A DNA stretch of 64,000 nucleotides from Auanema rhodensis (GCA_964057225.1 OZ059897.1:15376001-15440000), one strand, 5' to 3'; shown: positions 1 to 18,800, numbered from the stretch's first letter. The notes: generated by a model not told the origin, from the sequence alone. Numbers and translations: made by a program.

Positions 1-236
1 TTACTTCTGAAATAGAAAAATATATGATGAATCAATCATCATCATCAATATATTCTATGAATATATAGTAAAATATGTCAAATACAATTGCTTTATGAAT
101 CAAAGTTTCATAAAAATAAGAATAATATTATGAATATACATATATATGACGTGTAATATTTATTTATTTAAATTTAAAATATACATTATATGTTAATTAT
201 ATAGTATTTGCTTTTAGCAAATTATTATTTTTATTC
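1..236. other. AT-rich 3' flank of the P450 gene
   Basis: Very AT-rich sequence downstream of the minus-strand P450 stop codon. I see no coding potential or repeat in it. It probably holds the P450 3' UTR and polyadenylation region. Confidence 0.5.
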
Positions 237-3170
237 TTAAATCGGCTCAAATTTGAATTGGCAGTCACCTTCTGGTAATAATAATGTTTCATATGTCTGA
301 GCAATTTGTCCTCGATTGTGGGAAATTCGGTAATTTTGTATTAATCTGGAAAGGACGATTTGCAAATCTTGTTCAGCAAATCGACGGCCTAGAATATAAA
401 ATATTTTGCAGAAAGAATTGACAATCGGGTTTTTGACTATGTTTTTTGTTTTGAATTATGTAAAGTGTTATAATTATCTTTTTTTCTACTAATTTTAGTT
501 AAAATCTATAACATACCAGCACACATTCTTGGCCCGATGCCAAATGGAAGTAATGCGTAAGGATGAACTGATTCATCTTTATTTTCACGAAGCCAACGTG
601 ATGGTTTATATAAATTAGGTTCAGTAAACAGTTTTTCTGATCTTTAAAATAAAAATGTTATATTGATTGAATAAGAAGAAAATTTCATATTACCTGGTTA
701 CTATATTAGTATTGATATCAAAAGGTGTTCCGGCTGGTATTAGATAATCTCCTATCACAACATCTTTCTGTGGAATACGTGATATCTAAATGAATGTTTA
801 TTTATTATCAATGATTCATGAACTAATTTAATTTACTTCTGTACCAATTGGGTAAAGACGAAATGTTTCTTTGATTGCAGCTTTGAGTAAATTCATTTTA
901 TTACGTTTAGCCATTACCAATTCTAATTTTCAAAATATATTTTATATAATAATAATAAATTAAATTATTTAAAACCTTCTCCATTTTTAGAAACTGAATT
1001 GACTTCATTGCGAATTTCTTCTTGAATATCTGGATGTTTAGCCAAATTATAAAGATTATAAATGAGCATTGGAGCAGTCTAGAATATTTTCAAATTTATA
1101 ATAATTTATTTCTTTTTTTAAAATTATATATACCGTACTTAAACCATCTGAAAATAAACTAAGCATGATTATTTGTACATCTTTTTCAGTTAAAGTCTAA
1201 ATATGATTGATATAAATTAAATATATATTCATAATACCTCTTGACTAATCAATTCTCCAACTAACATTTTTTTTGATCCAGTTGTCTTATTATCTCTTAT
1301 TTCAGATATAGCTCTTTTCATTAAAGTTTGTGCTTCACTAAAATATTATAAATCTAATATATATATATATATAATATTATATTAATTTATATTCTTTTTT
1401 GAATTTATACTTCTTACTTACGTATAGAATTCGTCTTCCAATTCTACTAACTTTCTCCATTTTCCTTTTGGCATATATTGAACGATTGGCAGTGCAAATT
1501 TCAAACTAAAACAAAGTACATTCACTTAACTTCCCCCAAATATTATATTTCTAGAATAGATTCATACTCTGCCGATAATTTGAATATCTCGTGATTCAGA
1601 CCAGTCAGGTAGTCAGCCCATTGTACATTCTCATTGAGAGCGCCCAATCGTCTTTCGAAAACGATGAGCCCTGCCGATTCCAGTGACCATCTGAAATACA
1701 ATCATAACATTATTCATCATTTCCTTTTGAAAATATCCGTAAAGTTGATAAAAGTTCAAGAAAAAATGAATTATTTAAAAGGTAATTCATGTTATTTTGT
1801 TTTTTTAACTTCCATCGACATTCCAAAATAGTCTGGGTCAACGTTTCAGGAAGTAAAATAGTCAAATTTACATCCATTCAATTTCTGCCACTGCATAATC
1901 AATGATGAACAAATTTTTTTGCCCAAGTTTCAATCCTATTCTTTCTCTAGTCGCCATTTTTTCCTCGTTGTCGAATGATCGTCAGTCAAGATTTATCATT
2001 GTTGCTGAGCTGACGTCACATTGTTGAAGAGACTTGTATCTTGTCTTTCTCTAACGACAAATGACGGAACCAAGGAGTCGACCAATACGATAGAATCACA
2101 TTGTCTTCATATTTCATTGTGTGGAAAATATTTTTCAAACGAAAAAATCAAATGATTTTAACGTACCGTCCAGCAATTTTGCGCATGTCCACTTCATTTT
2201 CACTATTTTGGTTGTTCTTGATATGATCAACGAGATGATGAGCAACCTGTTCCACAAAGGGCACATATCTAAACAAGTTTTTTTTTTTTCAAAAAAAATT
2301 AACTCTAGAAAGTAAGACTTATTGAACCTGAAACTTGGTTACGTCAAAAAAAGTCGAATTGACTCTTGAACAAATTGATCACATACTTTGCCATGCCTTG
2401 AGGCTTCATAAGAATCTGTGATGCAGCTGACCGTAATCTATACCATTCTTCTCCATTTCTATAATAATAGAATAGAGAATTTTATAAAAAATATCTTTTT
2501 AATGATATCTACTTATCATACTGTATCATTTAGCATATCATGTGTATTAAAGATTATGTGCACAAAACTTTCTGAATTTCTCAATCAAAATGTTTCACTC
2601 AGCACTATTACATAATTCGATTTCAATTTTTTTCGAAACGAAATCGACCTACAAATTTCCTAAACCTGGATTCATGCCACGCATCGTACGATAAGTTTTC
2701 GTAGCCTCTTGCAAAGGAACGATATGTGGCTGATTACCATCCGTCCGAAAAATTTTTTCAGCATATTCTGAATTATTACACTTTTGAATATTCATATACA
2801 TGCGCACATGATAGAAGGTAGACCAAAAACTTGACCAACCAGGACTGAATACGTGTATGACCGGTTTTTTGTTAAATGCAAACTCTTCTTTGACAATATC
2901 TCCATATTTGCTATGTAATTCCAAAAGATACTGGAAATACTCACGAACAGCATATCCTGTAAATTACCAATTTGTTCTTATCTCATTAGTTTGCATGTTC
3001 CAAAATAGCTTCGACTCACGCTTTCGACCAAAAACTGAACTGCGTGACGGCCCTGGTATATCATTAACAGATTTTAGTTTTAGTGATGATGTCGTATCAG
3101 CAATCTGCCCTCTATACGGACACGATCCGACAGATGTAGCCATTTTCCGGGCCCACAAATAGGTCGGCAT
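237..3170 (-). CDS. cyp-44A1: Mitochondrial-clan cytochrome P450, CYP44-like
   Basis: Multi-exon P450 monooxygenase, expected on the matrix side of the mitochondrial inner membrane and fed electrons by adrenodoxin. The start at 3170 gives a basic, Ser/Thr-rich N-terminus followed by a proline-rich hinge ([12 protein letters not shown]), as in imported P450s. Read in order: N-terminal part (2649-2924), a WYRLRSAAS-type C-helix exon near 2390-2460, an exon ending [20 protein letters not shown] near 1570-1690, an I-helix reading FSDGLSTTAP across the intron at about 1080-1140, the K-helix ExxR as [10 protein letters not shown] near 860, and the heme loop [18 protein letters not shown] near 360-560, which includes the Cys ligand. 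The protein ends at a TAA at 237-239. Nematodes usually have a single mitochondrial-clan P450, CYP44, and the motif set fits it. The substrate is unknown. The I-helix lacks the usual acidic residue. No intact neighbour suggests an operon. Confidence 0.88.
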
Positions 3171-4124
3171 GGTTCTGGAGCAATATGATGAAAAATAAAT
3201 GAAGCAGATGAGATGTTTTAGTTCAGAGAAAGATGAATAGCTGACACACTAATATTTTGGAAAATATTAAAATTTGAATTCAATGAAAGAACATACAAAT
3301 GATGAAATAACAAAAGAATCTGACAATTTTAGAAAGTTATTTTACTCTAATAATCCTAAGAAAACTAAAAGATATGTAATCGATTCAATAACATCCTGTT
3401 CCCATTTTATTTTTATTGATTAGCACAGTACAATGAATAGCCTTCTCGATAAGGCCATATCATAAGTTATCTAATAAACATCTATTATTGTATTTTTGTA
3501 ATTTTAATTTTATATTTTTCTTGTATTATTCATAAATTCTTTTTTTTTCATTTCCCTCATTCTTCAAACTCAATAGTTAAGTGTTGTTTACCAATAGAAT
3601 TGGCTGACTAAGAAAATCTTTAGTCGACGTGGTCAAAGTAAGAAGCTGACATAGGAAATATGGCTGACTGATAGAGGAAAAAGCGGGAATTGAGAAAAAA
3701 AGTGAGTGAAACAAGAGAGATAAAGAGAGAAGAGAAGAGAAAATTGAGAAATAATGTGATGATGTAGTTGAAATGAGAGGAAAAAGAATGTATAGCTCTC
3801 TTGAAGTATAAGAGATATATAGATCAATTGAAAGAAGTATGAGAGAGAAAAGAGATAAAAGATATAGCAAGAGATTTATTTGAAAGACAGAAGAAATAAG
3901 AGAGACAAAAGATGTGTAAAGATTAAGTATATAGTACAGGAATGAAAAGTAAAGTGAAAAGTTGAAGTAAAAAATAAAATTTTTCAAAGCTTTCATACTT
4001 CGCTTCATATTGAAATGAAGTATCCCCGAATTGAGGGTCGCGGAACTAATCTCAGTATTGTTTTTGCCTTTTTAACTTCTTATATCAAACAATGAGCATT
4101 TTGCTATGATCAGACACTTTTTCT

Positions 4125-4200
<76 letters not shown>

Positions 4201-4422
4201 CATTAGTGAGTTTATTGCCAGATAGAAAGAGATAAGGAATTTTAAAAATATAATTTATTTCGAAGAACATAGCAATGGCTTATAACTTAAACTATTGAAA
4301 GTTGATATTAACTTTTAGTTTTTTTAAAACATAAATTCACATTTAATTGAAAGAACTTTTAACAGATGCGAGAAAGTACGATGTCCGTGACAGTGGTGGG
4401 TTGTGTGGAATTGATACAAGAT
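3171..4422. other. Intergenic region, purine-rich on the plus strand
   Basis: Between the P450 start and the Gly/Tyr peptide stop. It holds the P450 promoter, a block of GAGA/AAGA-type purines at about 3680-3960, and a CT microsatellite (listed separately). Open frames here encode only Leu/Ser/Phe-rich low-complexity peptide and are not credible genes. Confidence 0.6.
4132..4196. repeat. (CT)n dinucleotide microsatellite
   Basis: An almost uninterrupted run of CT units of about 65 bp, followed by a short TATATC. A likely length-variable locus about 230 bp downstream of the Gly/Tyr peptide gene. Confidence 0.97.
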
Positions 4423-4884
4423 TTACTTTCCCAACAATCCAAAGCGTCCAAAGTTTGAAAATCCACCAATGTTCAGATTGCTAGACAATCCCCAACTGCT
4501 TCCTCTGTACCCACCATATGGTAGACCTAAAATTCTTCATAAACAAGATCACGAAGACAGTAACAGTTGGTACCTAACATGGGATATCCTCCATATCCTC
4601 CATATCCGCCATAACCACCATAGCCGCCGGGATATCCTCCATAGCCACCCGGATATCCATATCCTCCAAAACCACCTGGATAACCGTAACCATATCCATA
4701 ATGACGTCTTGCTCTACTATAAAAGTCTTTGTATAAGATTGAGTTATGGAAAAAAGAAAAGTTACATGTGGGGAACGTTGGAATCTTCTTGAACATTATT
4801 ATGATCTCTAGTCAGTTGATGATCATCTTCAGCCAAAGCAAAACATACAACGAATAAGAACAGAACGGCAATCTTGAGATACAT
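4423..4884 (-). CDS. Secreted Gly/Tyr-rich peptide precursor (NLP/CNC antimicrobial-like)
   Basis: Three short exons give a protein of about 121 residues. Exon 1 (ATG at 4882-4884) encodes a clear signal peptide, MYLKIAVLFLFVVCFALAED. An acidic pro-segment of about 20 residues follows. After the first intron comes a furin-like basic site, RARR, then about 45 residues of GY, GYPGG and YGGYGG repeats, and a Ser/Gly/Leu tail ending GRFGLLGK encoded by exon 3. The second intron (donor TTAG|GTACC, acceptor GAATTTTAG) removes about 50 bp; without it the frame would close early. The composition resembles the YGGYG-type NLP-29/caenacin antimicrobial peptides of nematode epidermis, or a small glycine-rich cuticle protein; the sequence alone cannot separate these. 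The basic site suggests that the repeat part is released. A TATA element lies 66 bp upstream. Confidence 0.82.
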
Positions 4885-4949
4885 TCTGAGAGAAACGAAG
4901 CCGAAATTATTAAATTTCTAATTGAGTTTGAAGTCACCTCATTCTCACA

Positions 4950-4957
4950 TATTTATA
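4950..4957 (-). promoter_or_regulatory. TATA box of the Gly/Tyr peptide gene
   Basis: TATAAATA on the minus strand, 66 bp before the start codon. It would put transcription start near 4920 and leave a short 5' UTR. Consistent with a strong inducible promoter; not experimentally shown. Confidence 0.55.
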
Positions 4958-5289
4958 CTGCTAGAACTTGTTTTGCTATCATCATAAGGCCTTATTCGGC
5001 AAAAAGTATTTCCTCAATTCTCCCTTTAAACATTGAATGTAATAACTGAAATTCGCCAACTTCTAATTTTCTTAGTTATCTAGTAACTGAGGTACATTTC
5101 TAATTATAGATAGACTTTGCGAACATGTGAATCATTCGGCATACTCTGTGATAAAACAAAAAGGCGAAGTTACTCTTCCAACGATCAATGAAACATATTT
5201 TATATTTTGGCATTGTTCCCTTTCAACACAATAGAAAGGTTATATTGTTGAATATATACTTTTCTTTATTTCTTCTCTTCATTTCTCTC

Positions 5290-5472
5290 TTAACGTAAAT
5301 TGCGGACACATTTAATCACTCGCTCCGCACGTACTCCCCAGGCCTCCACAGCAACCAAGTTCAAGAAACGGATCATCGTACTACTACTACGACGGAAGGC
5401 CATATCTCCAGAGCGAAACAGCTGATCTCGATATGTGATAGTCGTTTCATTGTAGCAACTTCTTGTTAACAA
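5290..5472 (-). other. Unassigned open frame between the peptide gene and cdc-48
   Basis: A 60-codon frame with base composition less AT-rich than its surroundings. It has no ATG at its 5' end; the first in-frame Met is internal (GDMAFRR). The end reads RAERVIKCVRNLR and then TAA. An AAG acceptor-like site precedes it, so it could be a terminal exon, but I found no partner exon and recognise no family. It lies just beyond the cdc-48 polyadenylation signal. Confidence 0.2.
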
Positions 5473-5498
5473 TAAAACATATTATAACAGTCAAAGAA

Positions 5499-5504
5499 TT
5501 TATT
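5499..5504 (-). terminator. AATAAA polyadenylation signal of cdc-48
   Basis: TTTATT on the plus strand reads AATAAA on the cdc-48 strand, about 185 nt past the stop codon. It is the first canonical signal downstream of that gene. Confidence 0.55.
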
Positions 5505-5686
5505 TTACACATGCACACTACGTTACATTGAGATTTTCATGTGGGTGTGGAGATATATATAAGTTAGTTCATAAAAAAACCACCAAAAAGTAAAACCAGC
5601 ATGATAGGTCGTATCACACCCGGAATATGAATTGTGATTCGACAGAATATCAAATAAATAAAGTAGTATAGTTCACAGTAAATACA

Positions 5687-9156
<3,470 letters not shown>

Positions 9157-10280
9157 CGTCGATTACGGATCAACTATTCTAGAATTACTTTTGGATGATG
9201 ACAAAATACAGTGCGTTCGGATGTGGCGTGTTTTTTTGGAGTGTACGCGAGGTGAATAGGATTACGGTAGTTTTCGCAATAGGTCAGACCACTCCTATTT
9301 CTCTTCTGCTTGATGGCAGAGCGGCTGGTCCTTGTGTCCTCCAGGCAGTCGGTTCACTTGAAAATTATATCGTTATAATTATTTCTGATTTTTTTGCTGC
9401 CTTTATTTACTGATTGAGGTTTGATTTCTTTTTTTAGTTGCTGATATATACTGTTTAGTTACACTTATAATTATAAAGTTGTACCTATATATATTGCTAA
9501 TCCTATTTTTTCTTTCAAATGAAAACTCCATTTTTCTTTTTCTTTTTATTTTCAGCTTATTAAGATCATATAATTTTATATTTATGGATTGTCTCATGTA
9601 TAATGTTCATCTTCTTCTGCACTCATCTTGATAATACAAGATTTTATATTATCTTGGTTGCGAAATCGAAATTTGAAACGCATGTTTCTTCATTCAATTT
9701 TAATATTTCTCAACATTTTCACTAAATATTTTAATTTTCACGTAAGAATTTTATTACGATTGCAAAAACATCCACAATATAATTGTCACTGTTCATATTT
9801 TTACAAACCGATCTTTTTGTCACACTTTTTGTACCAAAGTTCAATGGGTAATGAAACCTGACAAATGATGTTAAGCTGCACTAGACCAAAGTGAGTGATA
9901 TCAAAGTCTCTAGACAACATTTGTCATTGGTACACTCGTGATGATCGTGTGATTGCGATAGCGCCAAGAAGTATTCAGCGCTCGGCAGAGTGAACCTGTT
10001 TGCTTAGTGTCCTTGGCACTAACCTAGCCTTCTACTATGACTTTCTTTTCTGAGACATTTCATCAAATGTAGGTTTGTACTTATTAACAAACACCAATAA
10101 TAACATGAACTCCAATAGTGTTTTCCAATTACTTGCGTACTACGATCTAATTTTTCTTCCTTGTCTTTTAAAAGGTCTAATTTTCCATTCCGTTCAGTAT
10201 ATATTTGCACGTTTTTTCATTTCAATCTGAATTTTTTGGCTGCCTAAATTTTCAGGAGTTATTCGTTTCTTAAAGCATGC

Positions 10281-10299
10281 AGAAGTTTCTAGAAGCTTT
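10281..10299. promoter_or_regulatory. Heat-shock element (HSF-1 site)
   Basis: The sequence AGAAGTTTCTAGAAGCTTTT contains alternating GAA/TTC units spaced by two bases (GAA-gt-TTC-ta-GAA-gc-TTt), with three perfect units and a near-perfect fourth. It lies 1.1 kb upstream of cdc-48 and 1.4 kb upstream of the kinase, so either gene could be the target. A cdc-48 role in proteotoxic stress makes it the likelier one; this is inference. Confidence 0.6.
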
Positions 10300-10620
10300 T
10301 ATTTTTTGAATATCCTCGTGTTTCGTGGCGGCATAGTGCGCCTCGGCCCCTTCGTTGTCTGGCTGTCTACTCTTTACTGGCTCTCTCCTCTGTTGATCGT
10401 TTCTCGAATTTTCTACCGCGCCGTTATGTCTTCTTTTGTCTTCCTTTTTAGAATCTTTTTTTTTTATTTCATCAACTTTTAATTTTCTTGCATGTCATTA
10501 CATAGTATGCTCTGTACTTATCTTTTATATGCCATGCGTTTACGTCTTCCAATGAACTCTTTCATCGTATCGTTTAAGGCTCTACCGTCAGAAACATCGT
10601 TCGGTCGTAACATCTCTTCT

Positions 10621-10638
10621 CACTGCGTAAACGCAGTG
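10621..10638. other. 8-bp inverted repeat with AA centre
   Basis: CACTGCGT-AA-ACGCAGTG is a perfect inverted repeat. It sits in the cdc-48/kinase upstream region and could be a dimeric factor site or a small hairpin. No known nematode element was recognised. Confidence 0.6.
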
Positions 10639-11715
10639 TCTCAACTTGTTCCTTACTGAAACCTTGCGAAAATTGCTCAAATTTCTTCCAAAATGTTCTA
10701 TCTCGACGAAGAAACAAATGGACACGACTTCGGTAGGTTTTATGTACACTACGCCTCTATGTCTCCTACCCATTTGATTTGAAAATGATAACTTCATTTT
10801 TCTTCTACTGATTATCAGTGGAACTCTCAAACTTCTTCCTGGCCCCAGCTAAACTTAGCCTGTTCTTTGCGCACAAAATAGGTTCGCGAATAATTGTTTG
10901 GAAAGTACCTATCATATGATTTTTAAATTCTAATGTAATAGATCAATATTTTTTCCTCAAAAATGACTGAAGATACATTGGTGAGGTGCCCTTGAACCAT
11001 CATTCATAATGCATCTTTCAAGTCTGACTGGGCGCGAGATAGCCCCGTGGTCGGTAGAGACGCAGAGCGCGGCTGTAGCACGTGATAGCGTTCAAATGGG
11101 CACATGTGATTCAAATTGTGTAAACTATAGTTGGGGAACCTTTGTAGTCACGTTGTTACGATGTATGAAAAAAGTTGAAACAACCATCCCGGTATAAATA
11201 AGGTTTAAATTGTCAAGGCACCCATTGGCTGTTCTTGTGTATCGGTATATCAATATGTTAGTATTTTTTTCTTTAATTTCAAATAGTAATAGTGATTAAT
11301 ACATATACATAAATATATATTTTATACACTAAAAAATAGATTACTAAATCCTTTTCACATCTTAATATATAATTTATATGACCGTGAAAGTCAGATCAAA
11401 TAAGAATTATCACAGTATTATCTAAAAGCCACCGACCATCAAAAAAAAAAAGCCACGCGTATTGCTTTTCTTGGTTTATTGCTCGTGAGCCAGATGACTA
11501 TTCTTTCGGTACCATGTCTGTCGCATCTTGTATCCCTTCTGATCGCTTTATTTATGGTCCACTATCGATCTGGGACAGCCATTGTATAAGGGGCGGGTGT
11601 GTTCGAATTTTCTACTCAACCGCGTCGCGCCTCACAGAACCAGCTGCGCGTGGCGTGTTTAGCCTGTCCCCTGCCCGTTCTCTGTCCGGCTGGTCCTCTG
11701 CTTGTTACCGTCATC

Positions 11716-14471
<2,756 letters not shown>

Positions 14472-15898
14472 AATTTAATCCGGTATTCAAATGGGTTTGC
14501 TGTTCTTCTTCTGTATATATAGCCGGTCCTCAATACTTGTCGATTTCTCGTTGGTGCAATCTCAGCCGGATTCGTCTCAGCCTTTGACCGGAGTCGAATC
14601 GAAGATTCCATCATTGTATATAGTCAGTCATCGGCTCTTGTATATAACATATATGTTATTGCCCTTTAATGCGTGTACAAAAGAAGTGCTGGTTTTCATT
14701 AGTGTCTTAGCGAAAGACGGTAATCCTCTCGGGCACGAATTCACATACTATATTTATCCATAACCATGTGAGGTTTGTCCCTAAAATAGCCTTGACTATT
14801 TCTCAGGAGTATAATCGCTGCATTTCCGTCTTGTAACTACCGCCCTACTGTTGTTATTTATACCTTGTTCTCGTTGTTAATCTAATATGAGTAATAAGCG
14901 AGTACAGCATAGCCACTGATATTTTAGTAGGCTCTGCTAAAACCGGGTTTTGTTGTTATCAGAGCGCAGGTTGCTGTATTTTTCTTAAAGTTTTGAGTTA
15001 TTCTGAGTTAACGTAAGTACAATAGCAACGTGCGTGGGCGTAGATAGTAAAGGTTTGAAGGCGTTATCTTAGTGAAAATGCACTGTTGTGCTATTATCAC
15101 AAAGATATTGGCCTATTTGTATATATTTAATTGTATATCTTTTTTTTTCTAATTGCACAGTTTCCATCTTAGTCAGTCTTCTCTGCCTCTTAATCTAGTT
15201 CGCTATTTGTGCACGAAAAAGTGATTGCCTTTTAGTTTATGTAGAATTGGTTTATGGTTTTTTTTGCGTAGCATCCGTAGTTTTTTAGTTAAAGTTCTTG
15301 CTCACAGCAGCGTGATCAAGGCCTCATAGGTTTTAGTAGTATTCTAAGCTAATTAATTAATTATTTGTTTGTAATTTAATAGTAATGGCCTTGATTACGT
15401 CGACCGTATTGTAGTTTAAAAAAATCAAAAAAAAAAATGTTTTTAAAGGGTCGGTGTTATTTCACTGATGGCTCCTTTCAATCAAGAACGGCAACCGTTC
15501 GTTTTGGGTCCAAGATCTTCCCATTGTAAACTAGGCAAATAATATCAGCCTTTTTGTTTTTGAAGGCTGTAAGATCAGTGGCCTCTGAGTGTTACTATAT
15601 ATTTTTATTTTTTTGCGCAGAAGGTGTGTTGTATCGACTGTGCGCTCTTCTAAGCTCTTGCTTGTTAATGGTGCATGATGTTTAAGACCTCTGATGTTCT
15701 CACTACATCGTCATATATTAATTTTTATATAGTGATGATGAATAAATCCGTGAATGAACAATTTATTTATATTTTTATTTGCTGTTATAGGTTATGAAAC
15801 AATATTTAGGAGATAATATATCTTAATTAAATATGAGAAGCACCAGTTGCAGTTTATATTATACAATGAGTACCGATCATGAGGTTCGCATTTATAAA
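14472..15898. other. Convergent 3' region between the kinase and the channel gene
   Basis: No gene seen. The first plus-strand AATAAA I noted is at 15741-15746, which would give the kinase a long 3' UTR of about 1.27 kb; on the other strand TTTATT units at 15762-15780 can serve the channel gene. The two transcripts may therefore overlap at their 3' ends. Confidence 0.45.
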
Positions 15899-18800
15899 TC
15901 AGAAAGCAATGATAATTGCTCCGATGACGTAGATGAAAAGAGTGATGAAGGAAGCTAGATTGTTCAGGGCTGTGTGAATTTGAAGCCAGTCCGCGGTAGC
16001 GTCCTGAAACAAACAAGCATTATTTGGCAACGGAAAACGATGGCTAACTCTCGAAGCCGACTGGCTCACAAATAGTTCTTGAAATTTCTAGATTTTCTTA
16101 CCTTAGATGATGTTCCATCCGTGACTGGCTCTTCCTCAGATCCACAACATAGATTGGCGTTCAAAACCGAGGCCAAAAGGGTGTAGCGGTGAGCTGCAGA
16201 AAAAGGTTCAACGTAGGTTAATCAAATAGGTCCATAAAGGATTGAAGAGGGTCGCTGACGGTTTGGTAAAGACGGTCAGATGAGAACAAGAAAAGGCTAT
16301 AAAAGAGTAAAACAAACCAGGTGGAACTATACGTTTGACACGACTCATGGCCGATATGATGACGGTCAATATGAGACTAATAACAGTTATGCATAAGGTA
16401 AAGGCATAGAAAACGTCTGTAATACATGATAGGTCAAGAGTCATATGCTTCCACCTGTTACGACAGATTGAGAAACTTACAAATCTTAGGAACAGTTGCT
16501 CCGAAGCCAACTTGGGGAGTTTTATCAGCTAGAAATTGGAACGACATAAACTGTAGCAACAAGGCGAACATCTTAACTTGAACCTAAAAATAAATATATA
16601 AATATTAGTAGATTAAACGTATTTGTTCAGCTTGATTAGATCGAAGGATAAAACATGCTGATCTTTTGAACTTCCTCGTTAATTTGTTATGTATTATTTG
16701 CCCACATGGCGTGGGTGATATAGCTGTTCTAATTGGTATTTTTTTACGTTTTCTGTCCTTTTTGTCATAAACTGTATGAAAGTCGACAAAAATAATACTT
16801 CTAATACGTATCTCATTTGTTATATGAAGATAACATATATGAAGAATTAATTGGAGGGTAGATAAAGCCATTAACAGTAATAATGTTGCAGTTGTTTTCC
16901 AATTGACAAGGTTTCAAGTTATGGCGAAATAGGGATTGCATCATCATTGTTTCTACATTTCTTCTTTCTTTCAAAACAGATCTGTGCAACTCTCGATCAC
17001 TTACAAGATGTAATTTGAATACATGTACTTGTATTGGAACACATAGCACAGGATATCGGGTCACATAATTGCGAGTCGTAAACCATATGGTTGCCTTTTT
17101 TCTAATTATGCTAGTTAATCTTGCACCGTCAGCAGTTAATTTTTGAGCCTATTCAGAAGGGGTTGTAAGAGAGCAGAGTTTACTGCAATCTAGTTGCTGT
17201 ATCTATTTGTATTTTCTTCAAAATAATATTTTTCTTTCTATCCTTTCCGTCCTTTATCCAACCACCCCATTCTTCACAACCGTTGTCAAAAAATGATCAA
17301 CACTTGCAATATCAGTCACATTTTGTATGACTTTTCATTGAGCAATTGTGGTAGAGTGGAAAAAAATTATATCAATACTGGGAAAGGCTGGTTGTTTGTG
17401 CTCATATGGATGTTATCTTCTCTTTTACCACATTTTTTTAGATCCACACTTATTATCATTCTATTATAAATTATTGTATTATAAATGTATATTTTTTTGT
17501 AAAAAAATATTATTGATCAAGTCAACATTTACTTACCTGCTGTTTGAATTTTCCGAAGAAGGGTGCAATGAGGAGAAGCAGAGCTGAAACAAGCACGGGG
17601 ACTGTTAACTCAATAGCCAAAGTAGTAGAGCGACGTCGAGCTGTTACGCATACTTCTAGAAGTTCAGCTCTGAAAAAAAGAAAATAATAGATACATAATA
17701 TTATAATTCTATATTGTGATAGTTAAAAAATTTTTGGTGAATATCCCAAATAATGTTATATGAAAACGATGAATACAAAAACAGAAAGTTCATAAACCAT
17801 AGTACGAATTAGTGAAACTGACTAACCTGCTATCACCATCCTCTGTATCTTTTCGAATCCATGAATTTTCAATGTACCAATTAGTCTTGATACCAGATAC
17901 ATCTAATGTTTCTGTAATTTAGAACAATGAAATGTATCAGATGATTTGAACCGAAAAAATGCAACCGCATCTCATTATAATTGTTCAGAAATTGATTTGA
18001 GCCTATTAATTAGAATACGCTAGAGACGATGATTACGTCAAGAATTAGCATAATTCCAACATTTCATAGAAAACCAATGACGGTTCGTGTCAGAAACAGG
18101 CCAAATAAAAAAAGGGATTTTCAATAATATTTTGTTAACCTTATAAACTAAATTATTACAGATATCTTAGATAAATTACCATTTTCGTGCTCGAGGAAAT
18201 ATTTGATGTATCGTTTGTATAAACTTGATTTTAAATTGAAACAACAATGCTTCTTATCGGATGGATATTCAGTGTAGTCGATATCACACTGTGCCTGAAT
18301 ACGGTATTCCAGTCTAGCTGTCACATTTCCATTATTATTCGATTGAATATTTTGGAAGGATACGTAATCTGAAGCCTGTGTAGCTGTTTGATGTCTGAAA
18401 GATGTGACATAATTAAATTATATACAATATTTTTGTGGATTTATAGATAACAATATCATATGCACATATAAGCATGTGAGTCATTCATTATAAGCACATT
18501 TTCTTTTAATAATTAAGAAGAACTGTAATCATTATAAGAAGTGTAAACGTGCTTATCTTGGTTTTGGTCATATTACATTTTGAAAAATATACTTCTCTGA
18601 TTGAATATCTGGTACCCAGAGACGGCCAAATGACTTTATATTTAGATTACTTGTTTTCCATTCATTTGAATCCCAACGTAATCGTCGATCCTTCCATGAC
18701 TGAAAAAAACACAATCAGGATACTTTAAGCTTCATGCTTCTCAGAGGAGTTTGTGACTCAAGCATTGGCTGCAAACGTGATTTTTCATGTTTATGTACAT

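Larger units (their letters stand above)
9157..11715. other. Divergent upstream region of cdc-48 and the MNK kinase gene
   Basis: About 2.5 kb with no convincing exon. Parts (10320-10470, 10560-10860, 11020-11130, 11500-11715) are richer in GC than the rest. It contains a four-unit heat-shock element, a weaker TTCTAGAA pair near 9180, an 18-bp near-palindrome at 10621 and a CACGTG E-box at 11079-11084. Short frames here have no recognisable product. Confidence 0.5.

Noticed and set aside
3577-4008. 143-codon minus-strand frame rich in Leu, Ser and Phe
   Set aside because: It is the translation of a purine-rich plus-strand block; low complexity, no signal or domain.
10820-10840. CTCAAACTT motif resembling the end of the reverse complement of the SL1 leader
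   Set aside because: Only nine bases match, the GT donor after the leader is absent, and no Sm site follows, so it is not a spliced-leader RNA gene.
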